Positions 6,686 to 12,637 are shown, counted from the first letter of the stretch. The stretch: 20,087 nt of DNA from a virus (IMGVR_UViG_3300032893_000309:1-20087), one strand, 5' to 3'. Program-made: numbers and translations. Notes: generated by a model from the sequence alone, not told the origin.

Positions 6686-6839
6686 GTGCTGCGCCTTCTC
6701 TGTGATATGCTTCTCGAATGAACATGCCGTGACAGTACCTTGCGGCTCTGACTGCGGCAGCCCGCTCATCAATGCTATTACGTTTGCGTGCGACGCGCAT
6801 CCATTGCATCGCTCTGGCTCGCCAGCCTAGCGCTGACAT
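6672..6839 (-). CDS. Small basic protein (55 aa)
   Basis: It starts MSALGWRARAMQWMRVARKR and is rich in Arg and Ala, with one helix-forming core (SIDERAAAVRAARYCHGMF). The ATG shares one base with the stop of the upstream gene (TAATG) and GAGG is only 4 bases away, so translation is probably by coupling. The composition could suit nucleic-acid or protein binding. No family was recognised. Confidence 0.5.
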   Translation of the reverse strand: MSALGWRARAMQWMRVARKRNSIDERAAAVRAARYCHGMFIREAYHREGAAHAPP

Positions 6840-6988
6840 TAACCTCGACCATCCGGGCAATCGGCACCATGCTGCGGACATGTATGTCGCACACGATGAC
6901 GGCATGTCCAGAACCCCATCGCAAGTTGAATGGCATAGACTAACTCACGCCATTCAATAATGTCACGTAATCCATTTTTAATATCCAT
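6839..6988 (-). CDS. Small Cys/His protein (49 aa)
   Basis: It starts MDIKNGLRDIIEWRELVYAI and ends in a Cys/His cluster (CRHRVRHTCPQHGADC) that fits a compact zinc site. The start overlaps the end of the upstream gene by 11 bp and AGGG lies about 11 bases before it. Its stop shares a base with the next start (TAATG). This double coupling is the main support, since the reading is short. Function unknown. Confidence 0.5.
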   Translation of the reverse strand: MDIKNGLRDIIEWRELVYAIQLAMGFWTCRHRVRHTCPQHGADCPDGRG

Positions 6989-7175
6989 GGTCATATATCC
7001 CTGTAGCTGTGGCAGCGTCGGTCATTTCATATCGAGACCGAATCCTAATCTGTTGCGACTGTCGATTGTGCCTCTTAAGCTCATCGACAATATCATCCGG
7101 GTATGTGCTGCCATTGTGCCGCTTGAGATAGCGGGCACGCGCTTTGTCTTTCGACGTTGAGCGTTTGTTAGCCAT
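6978..7175 (-). CDS. Small basic hypothetical protein (65 aa)
   Basis: It begins MANKRSTSKDKARARYLKRH. The N-terminal 45 residues are rich in Lys and Arg, so nucleic-acid binding is plausible, but no fold was recognised. The ATG at 7175 was preferred over the one at 7181 because GGAG is 8 bases from it and only 2 from the other. It is the first gene after the 310-bp repeat-rich gap, so it probably leads the coupled micro-gene chain that ends in the amidoligase unit. Confidence 0.6.
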   Translation of the reverse strand: MANKRSTSKDKARARYLKRHNGSTYPDDIVDELKRHNRQSQQIRIRSRYEMTDAATATGIYDHGY

Positions 7176-7192
7176 CGACATTACTCCGTGTT

Positions 7193-7216
7193 GCGCTGTT
7201 CGCCTTGCGAACTAGC
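7193..7216. repeat. Conserved GTTCGC/GCGAAC hairpin, copy A
   Basis: GTTCGC and GCGAAC pair around a CTT loop, flanked by GCGCT on the left and TAGC on the right. It lies just upstream of the 65-aa gene. Confidence 0.65.
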
Positions 7217-7223
7217 TGAAGGC

Positions 7224-7251
7224 ATCGACATCGACAATTATCGACATCGAC
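7224..7251. repeat. Direct repeat of ATCGACATCGAC
   Basis: Two perfect 12-bp copies, each itself two ATCGAC units, are separated by AATT. It lies about 50 bp upstream of the 65-aa gene and could be a protein binding site. A related ATCGACAT also occurs over that gene's start codon (7174-7181). Confidence 0.55.
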
Positions 7252-7377
7252 TAATAGGCCCGCAGCCCTGTCTGGTTCAGTTTCCATCCCCAGACAAGGC
7301 CACTTCCTGCGAGATTGCATGACTTATAGGCGATGTTTCACTGTCGCTCATGCATGGGGTAGTCGCAGGCTGCAAAG

Positions 7378-7402
7378 GCGCTGTTTGCTTGTGCAAACTA
7401 GC
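7378..7402. repeat. Conserved hairpin, copy B with compensatory changes
   Basis: The stem is GTTTGC and GCAAAC around a TTGT loop. Relative to the other copies one C-G pair became T-A on both arms, so pairing is kept while the sequence changed. The GCGCT and TAGC flanks are conserved. Confidence 0.65.
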
Positions 7403-7469
7403 TGATAATTGTAGGCATGCATGCTTGGTGGCATGCTAAGCGGCAAGCCTGTGCCGAAATCCATCACAA

Positions 7470-7493
7470 GCGCTGTTCGCTTTGCGAACTAGC
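7470..7493. repeat. Conserved hairpin, copy C, at the JAMM gene stop
   Basis: GTTCGC and GCGAAC pair around a TTT loop. Its right flank CTAGC contains the stop codon of the JAMM gene (TAG on the minus strand), so the hairpin begins right at the 3' end of that mRNA. Confidence 0.65.
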
Positions 7494-7890
7494 GGAGCGA
7501 AAAACCATCGGCATGAAAGCCGACAACTATACGCTGTGGAACTGCGACAATGAACATTGGCACATGCATACGCTGTGCTAATGCCACGTCACTGATTGAT
7601 AGCCTGTCTGCCGTCTCAATCGTGGCAGGGTACAAGCCGGGATGCGTATGCCACAAGGCAGCAAGTGTAGCGCCGACAGGCAACGCGACTCGATAATCAA
7701 TCTCGTACGTTTGCCTCTGAGTCACAGGCAATGTGTAGCAAAACTTACCGTCCTTGGAGTAGATAGCGCCACCAACCTCGTACTGTTCAGTCATCGACAA
7801 GGCTGCGCGCGCTGCTGCCATCATGGCAGGACGCATGGCATTAAAGCATGCTGCTGCGTCAATCGGTCCAGATACAGGTAACACAGACAT
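7489..7890 (-). CDS. JAMM/JAB metallopeptidase-like protein (DUF4329-like)
   Basis: A 133-aa protein with a full JAMM motif: E38 in YEVGGAIYSKDGK, H81 and H83 in WHTHPG, and S98-x-x-D101 in RLSISD. This zinc site cleaves isopeptide or peptide bonds in JAB/MPN proteins, and the pattern of GGAIY, then PVGATLAALWHTHP, then SxxD is close to the DUF4329 group. The start at 7890 has GGAG 8 bases upstream; the longer reading from 7941 has none. It is in the same leftward unit as the amidoligase, about 1.6 kb upstream. It may remove a modification, process a phage protein or act in host interference. Confidence 0.7.
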   Translation of the reverse strand: MSVLPVSGPIDAAACFNAMRPAMMAAARAALSMTEQYEVGGAIYSKDGKFCYTLPVTQRQTYEIDYRVALPVGATLAALWHTHPGLYPATIETADRLSISDVALAQRMHVPMFIVAVPQRIVVGFHADGFSLR

Positions 7891-7968
7891 GACACATACT
7901 CCGCTAGTCAACGAATAGGGGCAGGGTACGGGGCGCGCCATTGTGGCAGCATGCCCCGGCCCTGCGAT

Positions 7969-8178
7969 TTAGCCTTGCTGACCAAAGGGCCACCAGTCAG
8001 GCTTGTCTACTGCTAGCAAGCGCCGTTGCTGTGTGTGACCTAATGCGCTGGCAAGCAAGGCATTGCGAAACCATGAACGGGCCGACGGCAACGGCAACGC
8101 AATTTGACTTATGCGCTGCCAATTGCCGTTAGCCTGTCTCTCGTGTAGGGCAAAGTACAGTAAGCCGTTAGCTCTCAT
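7969..8178 (-). CDS. Small basic hypothetical protein (69 aa)
   Basis: It begins MRANGLLYFALHERQANGNW and has Trp and Arg clusters in the middle (SARSWFRNALL) and a WWPFG near the C-terminus. The start overlaps the stop of a 23-aa membrane peptide by ATGA, and GGGG lies about 8 bases before it. No family recognised; Trp- and Leu-rich helical segments could mediate protein contact. Confidence 0.55.
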   Translation of the reverse strand: MRANGLLYFALHERQANGNWQRISQIALPLPSARSWFRNALLASALGHTQQRRLLAVDKPDWWPFGQQG

Positions 8179-8246
8179 CGTAAATACCCCAATACATGCA
8201 AAGTCAAAAGCAGTGCAAGGGTATATATAAACACAAACTTAAACAT
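8175..8246 (-). CDS. Membrane micropeptide (23 aa)
   Basis: It reads MFKFVFIYTLALLLTLHVLG and ends YLR before the stop, so almost the whole peptide is one hydrophobic span. GAGGAG lies 8 bases before this ATG, and an in-frame ATG two codons upstream (8252) overlaps the preceding stop as TAATG. The stop overlaps the next gene start. The double overlap and strong ribosome binding site are the evidence; the length is too short for family assignment. Like the 35-aa peptide near the amidotransferase it starts MFK. Confidence 0.5.
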   Translation of the reverse strand: MFKFVFIYTLALLLTLHVLGYLR

Positions 8247-8251
8247 AGGCA

Positions 8252-8449
8252 TTACTCCTCACTGCCCGCCCATCCTCGATTGATGACTGCGACCTGTAAA
8301 CCGCTCTCATCCCAGCCGCAGGCTATTGGCCCTGCTAGCACGAATGAGTCGCCGTTCAGGCTTACATAGTCCTTAACCTTCTCCCGCTCGTCATCCATGC
8401 CATAGAGCATGATGTTAAGCAGGTCAATCGCACTAGCTAACTCAAGCAT
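8252..8449 (-). CDS. Small acidic hypothetical protein (65 aa)
   Basis: It begins MLELASAIDLLNIMLYGMDD and is acidic, with a helical N-terminus and a beta-like C-terminal half (SFVLAGPIACGW and LQVAVINRGW). GGGAG is 8 bases before the ATG. It heads the unit with the 23-aa and 69-aa genes. No family was recognised. Confidence 0.6.
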   Translation of the reverse strand: MLELASAIDLLNIMLYGMDDEREKVKDYVSLNGDSFVLAGPIACGWDESGLQVAVINRGWAGSEE

Positions 8450-8490
8450 GATGCACTCCCATCAATGCGCGTATTGCGCGGAACCATTAC

Positions 8491-8514
8491 GCTAGTTCGC
8501 GGAGCGAACAGCGC
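8491..8514. repeat. Conserved hairpin, copy D (inverted orientation)
   Basis: GTTCGC and GCGAAC pair around a GGA loop, with the flanks in reverse order (GCTA left, AGCGC right) relative to copies A-C. It lies in the gap upstream of the 65-aa gene. Confidence 0.65.
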
Positions 8515-8642
8515 CTGCGAAACACCGCGCCAAACCGCATACGAGCGCGCTGGAGCGGCGATCCGCCGAAACCCGCTAGCACCGTACCGGCCCGCATTGC
8601 ACCGCATGGGCGCGTTTTTACGCGGTTTTTCACATAATTTCC

Positions 8643-8707
8643 GTTGCGTTCCAGCAACATACAGGAAAGGGCGCGGAGCGCTGTTGCGCAACACCCCACG
8701 CCCTTTC
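8643..8707. other. Structured intergenic region after the 94-aa gene
   Basis: GAAAGGGCG (8665-8673) and CGCCCTTTC (8699-8707) form a 9-bp perfect stem around a GTTGCGCAAC palindrome. A second stem (GTTGC/GCAAC, about 8643-8657) follows in the minus direction. No T-run is seen, so it looks like an mRNA end-stabilising or processing structure, not a simple terminator. The gap 8450-8710 has open minus-strand frames, but no ribosome binding sites. Confidence 0.45.
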
Positions 8708-8710
8708 GCT

Positions 8711-8995
8711 TTACGCTGCTTTGGCCTGAGCCGCTATAGGGCCTTTGATGGCCAACTTGCTGCGGTTATCCGTCACAAACTGCCGAATGGTTGTGCCCAT
8801 GTCCAGCACCTTGAGCCACTGCTCACCGTACAGAGTCACGGGGAAGCGCCCCATTCCGTACAGGCTCACAGCGCCCTTGGTGGACACCTTCAGGCTGATC
8901 TTACGCTCGGTCTGCTGCTTGAGCGCATCACGCTCCGCAGTAAGCGCCTGAATCTGCTTGAGAAGATCGGCATTGCTGACGTTCTGGTTTGACAT
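8711..8995 (-). CDS. Conserved small phage protein, coiled coil plus beta domain (94 aa)
   Basis: Residues about 4-30 form a coiled coil (ADLLKQIQALTAERDALKQQ). After that comes a compact domain: ISLKVSTKGAVSLYGMGRFP, then VTLYGEQWLKVLDMG, ending in a basic helix. This second pattern is a widespread small protein of phages and some bacteria that I recognise only as a conserved hypothetical. AAGGTGA lies 6 bases before the ATG at 8995. It is the first gene of the leftward unit next to the control region, so it is probably expressed early. Confidence 0.7.
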   Translation of the reverse strand: MSNQNVSNADLLKQIQALTAERDALKQQTERKISLKVSTKGAVSLYGMGRFPVTLYGEQWLKVLDMGTTIRQFVTDNRSKLAIKGPIAAQAKAA

Positions 8996-9394
8996 AAAGT
9001 TCACCTTGGAAGTAGTTGAATATGCAGCAAATGCGCTGCGGCATGACTGTTACAGGTTTGTAACAATGCCATGCCGAAACACACTAGCCGCTAGTGATAC
9101 CTGCTTGTCCTATGCACCGACTTTAACGGTAGGCTCATCAGGCTGCGTTCCCAGTGATCCGCGTCTTGTCACTACGAGTGAGGCCGGTTGCCTCTCACCC
9201 TCTCGGGTCGTCAGTAGCGCCCCATTGCGCTGCCGCTCCCGGCGATGTGCTACTCACATCCCAATTGATCTAGTGCGCACAGTATGGCACAGCGGGAGCG
9301 CGGATGTGGCCGATTTAACATTAATGTGGATTTTATTTTATTTTGTGACGCAGTTCACAGTTTCCGCACAAAGTACTTGACAGCATGTGCTCAC

Positions 9395-9452
9395 TCACAA
9401 GTCGGAGTGAATGTCAAGGTAAAGTTTACTTGACATCAGGCCGCTTATGTGC
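9395..9452. promoter_or_regulatory. Paired TTGACAT-N10-ATGTGC modules, divergent
   Basis: A plus-strand module spans 9430-9452 (TTGACAT, 10 bases, ATGTGC). A minus-strand module spans 9395-9417 (TTGACAT, 10 bases, TTGTGA). The two TTGACAT ends face each other and form a near-perfect 26-bp inverted repeat (9411-9436, one extra G). Each module also has an ACAT/ATGT dyad. This is the layout of an operator or of divergent -35 elements. Confidence 0.55.
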
Positions 9453-9578
9453 CACACCCCACACACCCCATGTAACGGCGTTGCCGCTCATCCCCATTGT
9501 CAAGCAATATTATTGCGTATTTTGATCTGTTTGCGCAACATCGTTGCTCGTATCGAACGAAGAACGCAACAAAGTTGC

Positions 9579-9607
9579 TTGACATTCCAGTCCATATGTG
9601 CTATGGC
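9579..9607 (+). promoter_or_regulatory. Candidate rightward promoter with extended -10
   Basis: TTGACA is followed after 17 bases by TATGGC, with TG one base before it (TGC-TATGGC). The third TTGACAT-N10-ATGTGC module (9579-9601) covers it. TTGACA is ideal but the -10 matches only in TAT, so strength may depend on the bound regulator. Confidence 0.4.
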
Positions 9608-9755
9608 GAGGCAGGGTGCCCCTGTGTAGTCGCGATGGGGGGCGCGAGCGAAGCGACCCACATCCGTACCAAAAAATAAAAAATAACAGGCGCAAGAACA
9701 GACCCCTGTAAAAACAATCTGCTGGCGGATAACACGAAGCAAAAATGAAAAATAT

Positions 9756-9784
9756 TTGAAAATAAGTGGGTTTTTTAACATAAT
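9756..9784 (+). promoter_or_regulatory. Candidate rightward sigma70 promoter for late genes
   Basis: TTGAAA and CATAAT are separated by exactly 17 bases, each matching the consensus at 5 of 6 positions. It points toward the first late gene 300 bp downstream, with no open gene in between. The long transcript leader would include the hairpins at 9840-10010. Confidence 0.55.
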
Positions 9785-9839
9785 TTTTATTTGCCTTCAG
9801 CAACAATGTATATTGAAATAGATATGCAATATGATATTG

Positions 9840-9870
9840 GCTCCTGCGGAGCCCAAAGCGGAGCAGGAGC
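9840..9870. other. Late-leader hairpin 1
   Basis: GCTCCTGC and GCAGGAGC pair perfectly over 8 bp around a 15-nt loop. Confidence 0.5.
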
Positions 9871-9888
9871 AAATGACAATAACAATAT

Positions 9889-9907
9889 GTTCCCGCGAAG
9901 CGGGAAC
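9889..9907. other. Late-leader hairpin 2
   Basis: GTTCCCGC and GCGGGAAC form a perfect 8-bp stem with a GAA loop. No T-run follows; an AT-rich stretch with TATAAT (9912-9917) does, but without a -35. Confidence 0.55.
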
Positions 9908-9992
9908 AATATATAATAATATCAATATGATATACAATAGACGATGTGCGATGCTCCGTTCTGGACTCCGCATCGCCGCATAGCAGATGACC

Positions 9993-10010
9993 CGCCCCCT
10001 TTGGGGGGCG
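9993..10010. other. Late-leader hairpin 3
   Basis: CGCCCCC pairs with GGGGGCG across a short TTTG loop, 70 bp before the first late gene. The loop and stem style resemble the hairpin at 2120-2137. Confidence 0.5.
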
Positions 10011-10080
10011 CATCCTACTGGTGGATAGCATCTGCGCTCGCATCTCACCCTGCTCGCGACAAGCACATAGGATAAGACCG

Positions 10081-10482
10081 ATGACTGATTCGGCTCATAG
10101 CTCCCATACCCGGAGTGGTACTGGTCTTAAGGCCCAGACCCCGGATGCTCTGAACGATATCCCCGTGTCTCTGGACCCGAATATTTCCGGGACTGCCCCT
10201 ACCGAGGATACGTACACTTGGCAGGCGGGAAAGATGTCCGCTTGGGCCGAGAACGATGATTACCGGCATTTCTTCGAGGCTAATAACGTAGCCGAGAGCC
10301 GGACTACCCATCAGTATGATACCGTCCATGACGGGGACTATGACGACAATGGAGGGCATCCTACGGGCATTGGGCATGTCCGGGGTATTCATGGGCCTGT
10401 AGAGTCTGGGACTGGGGAGCCGACCCTTCCTAGCGGGCATAGCCCATTTGCCATCAGCCCGGTTATCCGTGGGAGATTGTAA
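10081..10482 (+). CDS. His-containing hypothetical protein, first late gene (133 aa)
   Basis: It begins MTDSAHSSHTRSGTGLKAQT and has nine His, many Asp, Gly and Ser, and no membrane span. The start at 10081 is preferred over 10021 because AGGA precedes it and the extra N-terminus falls in the hairpin leader. The fold looks loose and Gly/Pro-rich (GGHPTGIGHVRGIHGPVESG). It is probably a virion or assembly protein because of its place at the head of the structural unit. No family recognised. Confidence 0.6.
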   Translation: MTDSAHSSHTRSGTGLKAQTPDALNDIPVSLDPNISGTAPTEDTYTWQAGKMSAWAENDDYRHFFEANNVAESRTTHQYDTVHDGDYDDNGGHPTGIGHVRGIHGPVESGTGEPTLPSGHSPFAISPVIRGRL

Positions 10483-10523
10483 TGCGCCGAAACGAAGTTT
10501 CTAGCTTGGTTACGGAGTAACCT

Positions 10524-11009
10524 ATGCCACTGGAGTCGGGATCATCCCAGAAGGTTATCTCGCACAACATCTCTGAGTTGACCCATCATGGGTCTAGGCC
10601 ACGGAGCCATGAGCAGATCGTGGCTATCGCTCTCAGCAACGCACGCAAGACGGGACATATGAGCCATCAGCAGAACGATACGCTCCATGAGCACGCCCAC
10701 AAGGTCGATGACCATGGACACAAGGGGTCACATCAGCATGACCATGTGATTTTGCATAATGCACATCCTCATGCACATCCTACCCATCCGCACATCAACC
10801 GCAGTGATGGGGATGTTAACCCGAATGCCAAGGATCATATGGCCATCCCCCATGCTGGTGGGACAGAGCATGTGATCCGTGGATCAGTCCCCCATCATAC
10901 ATACAAGCACTTTGTCCATGACCGTAGGGACAAAGGGCCGGAACATCATCCCCCGCAGGGATTGATGAATCATCAGTCTGCATCAGCAGACAACTCTGGA
11001 AACCTATAG
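10524..11009 (+). CDS. Histidine-rich protein with conserved phage N-terminus (161 aa)
   Basis: About 30 of 161 residues are His, in runs such as HEHAHK, HNAHPHAHPTHPH and HHTYKHFVH. The first 45 residues (MPLESGSSQKVISHNISELT, then RPRSHEQIVAIALSNARKTG) match a small-protein type common beside phage structural genes, with an ordered helix that ends at the His-rich tail. GGAG is 7 bases before the ATG. The tail could bind Zn, Ni, Fe or other metals in the virion or be a pH-sensing linker. The N-terminal type is recognised by eye only. Confidence 0.65.
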   Translation: MPLESGSSQKVISHNISELTHHGSRPRSHEQIVAIALSNARKTGHMSHQQNDTLHEHAHKVDDHGHKGSHQHDHVILHNAHPHAHPTHPHINRSDGDVNPNAKDHMAIPHAGGTEHVIRGSVPHHTYKHFVHDRRDKGPEHHPPQGLMNHQSASADNSGNL

Positions 11010-11020
11010 GAGAGATAGAC

Positions 11021-11197
11021 ATGGAACTCATTGGACTTTTCGCTCAGATTTTTGCTTATTTCCTCCCTTATGTCGCTTGCGCGGCGGGTGGGGCCTTTCT
11101 TGAATACAAGTTCGGCAATAAGGTCTCTGCGGCGGTTAAAGCCGATGTAGCGGCTCTGAAGGCCGATGTTACTGCCCTTAAGGCAAAGGTGCCCTAA
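11021..11197 (+). CDS. Small membrane protein with coiled-coil tail (58 aa)
   Basis: It begins MELIGLFAQIFAYFLPYVAC, a hydrophobic span of about 22 residues, then a short linker and a repeated heptad tail (VKADVAALKADVTALKAKV). AGGAGAG lies 6 bases before the ATG, and the stop shares a base with the next start (TAATG). The topology resembles small holins or membrane-anchored coiled coils. A holin role is possible but no endolysin neighbour is seen. Confidence 0.6.
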   Translation: MELIGLFAQIFAYFLPYVACAAGGAFLEYKFGNKVSAAVKADVAALKADVTALKAKVP

Positions 11198-11427
11198 TGT
11201 CTTCTCCGTATCGTCCTGAGCAGCCGTCTCCTATGACTGGCTCCTCGGTAGCCCACGGGCTTGCTGGGGGCGTTATGCTACCCAAGGCCATTGCTGGGAT
11301 GGATTCCCATTTCCAGACACCCAAGCTCGGGCATCCTATGTTCAACAAGTCCAGCTTTCCAGCCCCTACCCATAGCTATGCTGGGGGTATGCAGGGGCAG
11401 CACGTGATTCACTCGCCGCGCGTCTAA
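11197..11427 (+). CDS. Small His/Gly/Pro-rich hypothetical protein (76 aa)
   Basis: It begins MSSPYRPEQPSPMTGSSVAH and is rich in Pro, Gly, His, Met and Ser, with a low-order look. It is translated from a TAATG overlap with the preceding membrane protein. Six His add to the His-rich character of this cluster. No family recognised. Confidence 0.5.
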   Translation: MSSPYRPEQPSPMTGSSVAHGLAGGVMLPKAIAGMDSHFQTPKLGHPMFNKSSFPAPTHSYAGGMQGQHVIHSPRV

Positions 11428-11461
11428 ACTGTTAAATACATTTAACTTCATAGGAGAGGAC

Positions 11462-11758
11462 ATGAAGCTTCCATTAGATCAAGTATTGGTCAATATTGAC
11501 GATTCCCCGGCTAAGGACGAAGGCGGGAATGAAATTACTCTGCGTTCCGCACTGATCCGCTCAGTGCTGGCAGAGGTAGATGGGGACATGCAGCCCGTTA
11601 AGGGCGAGGATAAGATCAAGCGGTACAGCTTGTACCGTACCATCAAGAAGGCTACTCCAGAGACGGAGTTTGAGCCGGAAGATGTGGTTCTTCTCCGCAA
11701 GGCATGTCTGGTTTTCGCTCCCCTGTCCGCTGGGCAGATACGCGAATTGCTTTCTTAA
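11462..11758 (+). CDS. Conserved small late protein (98 aa)
   Basis: It begins MKLPLDQVLVNIDDSPAKDE and continues with an ordered helical domain (LRSALIRSVLAEV, IKRYSLYRTIKKA, VLLRKACLVF, AGQIRELLS). AGGAGAGGAC precedes the ATG. The N-terminal pattern and the helical arrangement resemble a frequent small protein in the structural clusters of phages, often annotated hypothetical. A head or connector accessory role is likely from context, not from motifs. Confidence 0.6.
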   Translation: MKLPLDQVLVNIDDSPAKDEGGNEITLRSALIRSVLAEVDGDMQPVKGEDKIKRYSLYRTIKKATPETEFEPEDVVLLRKACLVFAPLSAGQIRELLS

Positions 11759-11827
11759 CATCCGGCTACGGGTTCCAGTAGCGAGTCGCGTTCTCTCTTA
11801 GAGCGCATAACAAAAAGGTAAAATAAC

Positions 11828-12637
11828 ATGGGTATTGGCACTCTCGTTGGCGCACAGGTTCAGGACACGACTACGACTACTGGCACGGGGGCTATTACCC
11901 TTGCCGGGTCGGTTCCGTCCGGTGCTCCGGCTGGCTCTACGACTTTTGCTCAGCAGTTCGGTAGCTCGGCGCAGACGGCTCCGGGCAATACGTTCTACGC
12001 CATCATCGACGGCTCTGGCAACATTGAAGTCGGCCTTGGCACTTTCAATGGCACGACCACGCTGACCCGCGATTACGTTCTCGGCAGCTATACTGGTGGG
12101 CAGATTTCGGTTGCCAACCAGACGCCGGATGGCACGCACGTTAACTTCGCGGCAGGCACCAAGAACGTCTATAGCAACGCGGCTTTGTTTGCTGCTTCTG
12201 TGGCGTGCTGGGCGCGTATCCCGGATGATAATGCGGCTAACATCTTCAACGCCACGATGTCCGGTACGTTTACGATCACCGTGACTCAGGGCGCTGTTAA
12301 TACTCAAGGCACTTGCCGTTATAAGATCACGAATGAGGGATTGTGCATTCTGACGTTCCCCGCAGCTATTACGGCTAACGGGTCGGCAACGACTTGTACC
12401 TTGAGTGGCATCCCGGCGTTCTTGACCAGCGTTGGTGTGTCGCAGATCAGTTCTCTGAATGCGGTTACAGTGAACGGGGCCACTATCATTGGCGCTCTCC
12501 AGATCGTTGCCGGCGCTTCGCCGACTACGAATGGTACGGCAAACCTGTTGAGTGGTACGACTCTGACGACTACAACTACTACTGGTACGGCTAGTGGCGT
12601 CAACGCAGGTTCGACCTTCGCTTTTCCGCTGTTCTAA
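11828..12637 (+). CDS. Thr/Gly-rich probable virion fibre or decoration protein (269 aa)
   Basis: The N-terminal 90 residues (VQDTTTTTGTGAITLAGSVP, then FYAIIDGSGNIEVGLGTFNG and TLTRDYVL) match the short beta-rich domain repeated at the start of many phage tail and head fibre proteins. The C-terminal half is Thr/Ala/Gly-rich with beta-strand alternation and ends GSTFAFPLF. AAAGGTAAAATAAC precedes the ATG. It is likely a surface protein of the virion; whether tail or head cannot be told. Confidence 0.7.
   Translation: MGIGTLVGAQVQDTTTTTGTGAITLAGSVPSGAPAGSTTFAQQFGSSAQTAPGNTFYAIIDGSGNIEVGLGTFNGTTTLTRDYVLGSYTGGQISVANQTPDGTHVNFAAGTKNVYSNAALFAASVACWARIPDDNAANIFNATMSGTFTITVTQGAVNTQGTCRYKITNEGLCILTFPAAITANGSATTCTLSGIPAFLTSVGVSQISSLNAVTVNGATIIGALQIVAGASPTTNGTANLLSGTTLTTTTTTGTASGVNAGSTFAFPLF

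Larger units (their letters stand above)
7176..7488. other. Repeat- and hairpin-rich gap, no gene accepted
   Basis: It holds three copies of a conserved hairpin (7193-7216, 7378-7402, 7470-7493), a pair of 12-bp direct repeats (7224-7251), GCATGC palindromes around 7416-7437 and a 10-bp stem made by TGTCTGG/CCAGACA-type arms at about 7268-7303. Minus-strand frames of 38 and 24 codons exist but have no ribosome binding sites. It is probably a regulatory region or a transcript-processing region between the JAMM gene and the micro-gene chain. Confidence 0.5.
9005..10080. other. Central control region between divergent gene units
   Basis: No convincing gene in either strand. The left part has a CACTAG/CTAGTG palindrome (9081-9097) and an A/T-rich tract (9318-9345); the middle has TTGACA-based repeats; the right part has promoter elements and hairpins, listed separately. 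It probably carries the promoters for the leftward and rightward units and possibly an origin. No clear sigma70 promoter was found for the leftward unit. Confidence 0.55.

Noticed and set aside
7300-7470. Minus-strand frames of 38 and 24 codons
   Set aside because: They have no ribosome binding site and overlap the conserved hairpins.
8437-8699. Two overlapping minus-strand frames (70 and 85 aa)
   Set aside because: Both cross the structured gap with no ribosome binding site and have scattered Arg and Cys; they overlap each other in different frames.
8465-8992. 175-aa plus-strand frame
   Set aside because: It covers the minus-strand 94-aa gene and the hairpin gap, has no ribosome binding site, and its sequence is Arg-rich as expected from GC-rich antisense.
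9005-9395. Sigma70 promoter for the leftward unit
   Set aside because: TTGACA is present on the minus strand at 9412-9417, but no TATAAT-like box lies 16-18 bases beyond it; only AT-rich repeats occur further on.
9395-9601. CRISPR-like spacing of the TTGACAT modules
   Set aside because: The copies are in both orientations with uneven distances and there are no spacers of constant length, so this is not a CRISPR array.
9510-10043. 177-aa minus-strand frame across the control region
   Set aside because: It runs through promoter elements and hairpins, opposes the late genes, and its Tyr/Phe/Ile-rich sequence follows base composition, not a fold.
10482-10520. 12-codon frame at TAATG between the first two late genes
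   Set aside because: The stop/start overlap is tempting, but the peptide is too short to support, and its end only carries the ribosome binding site of the next gene.
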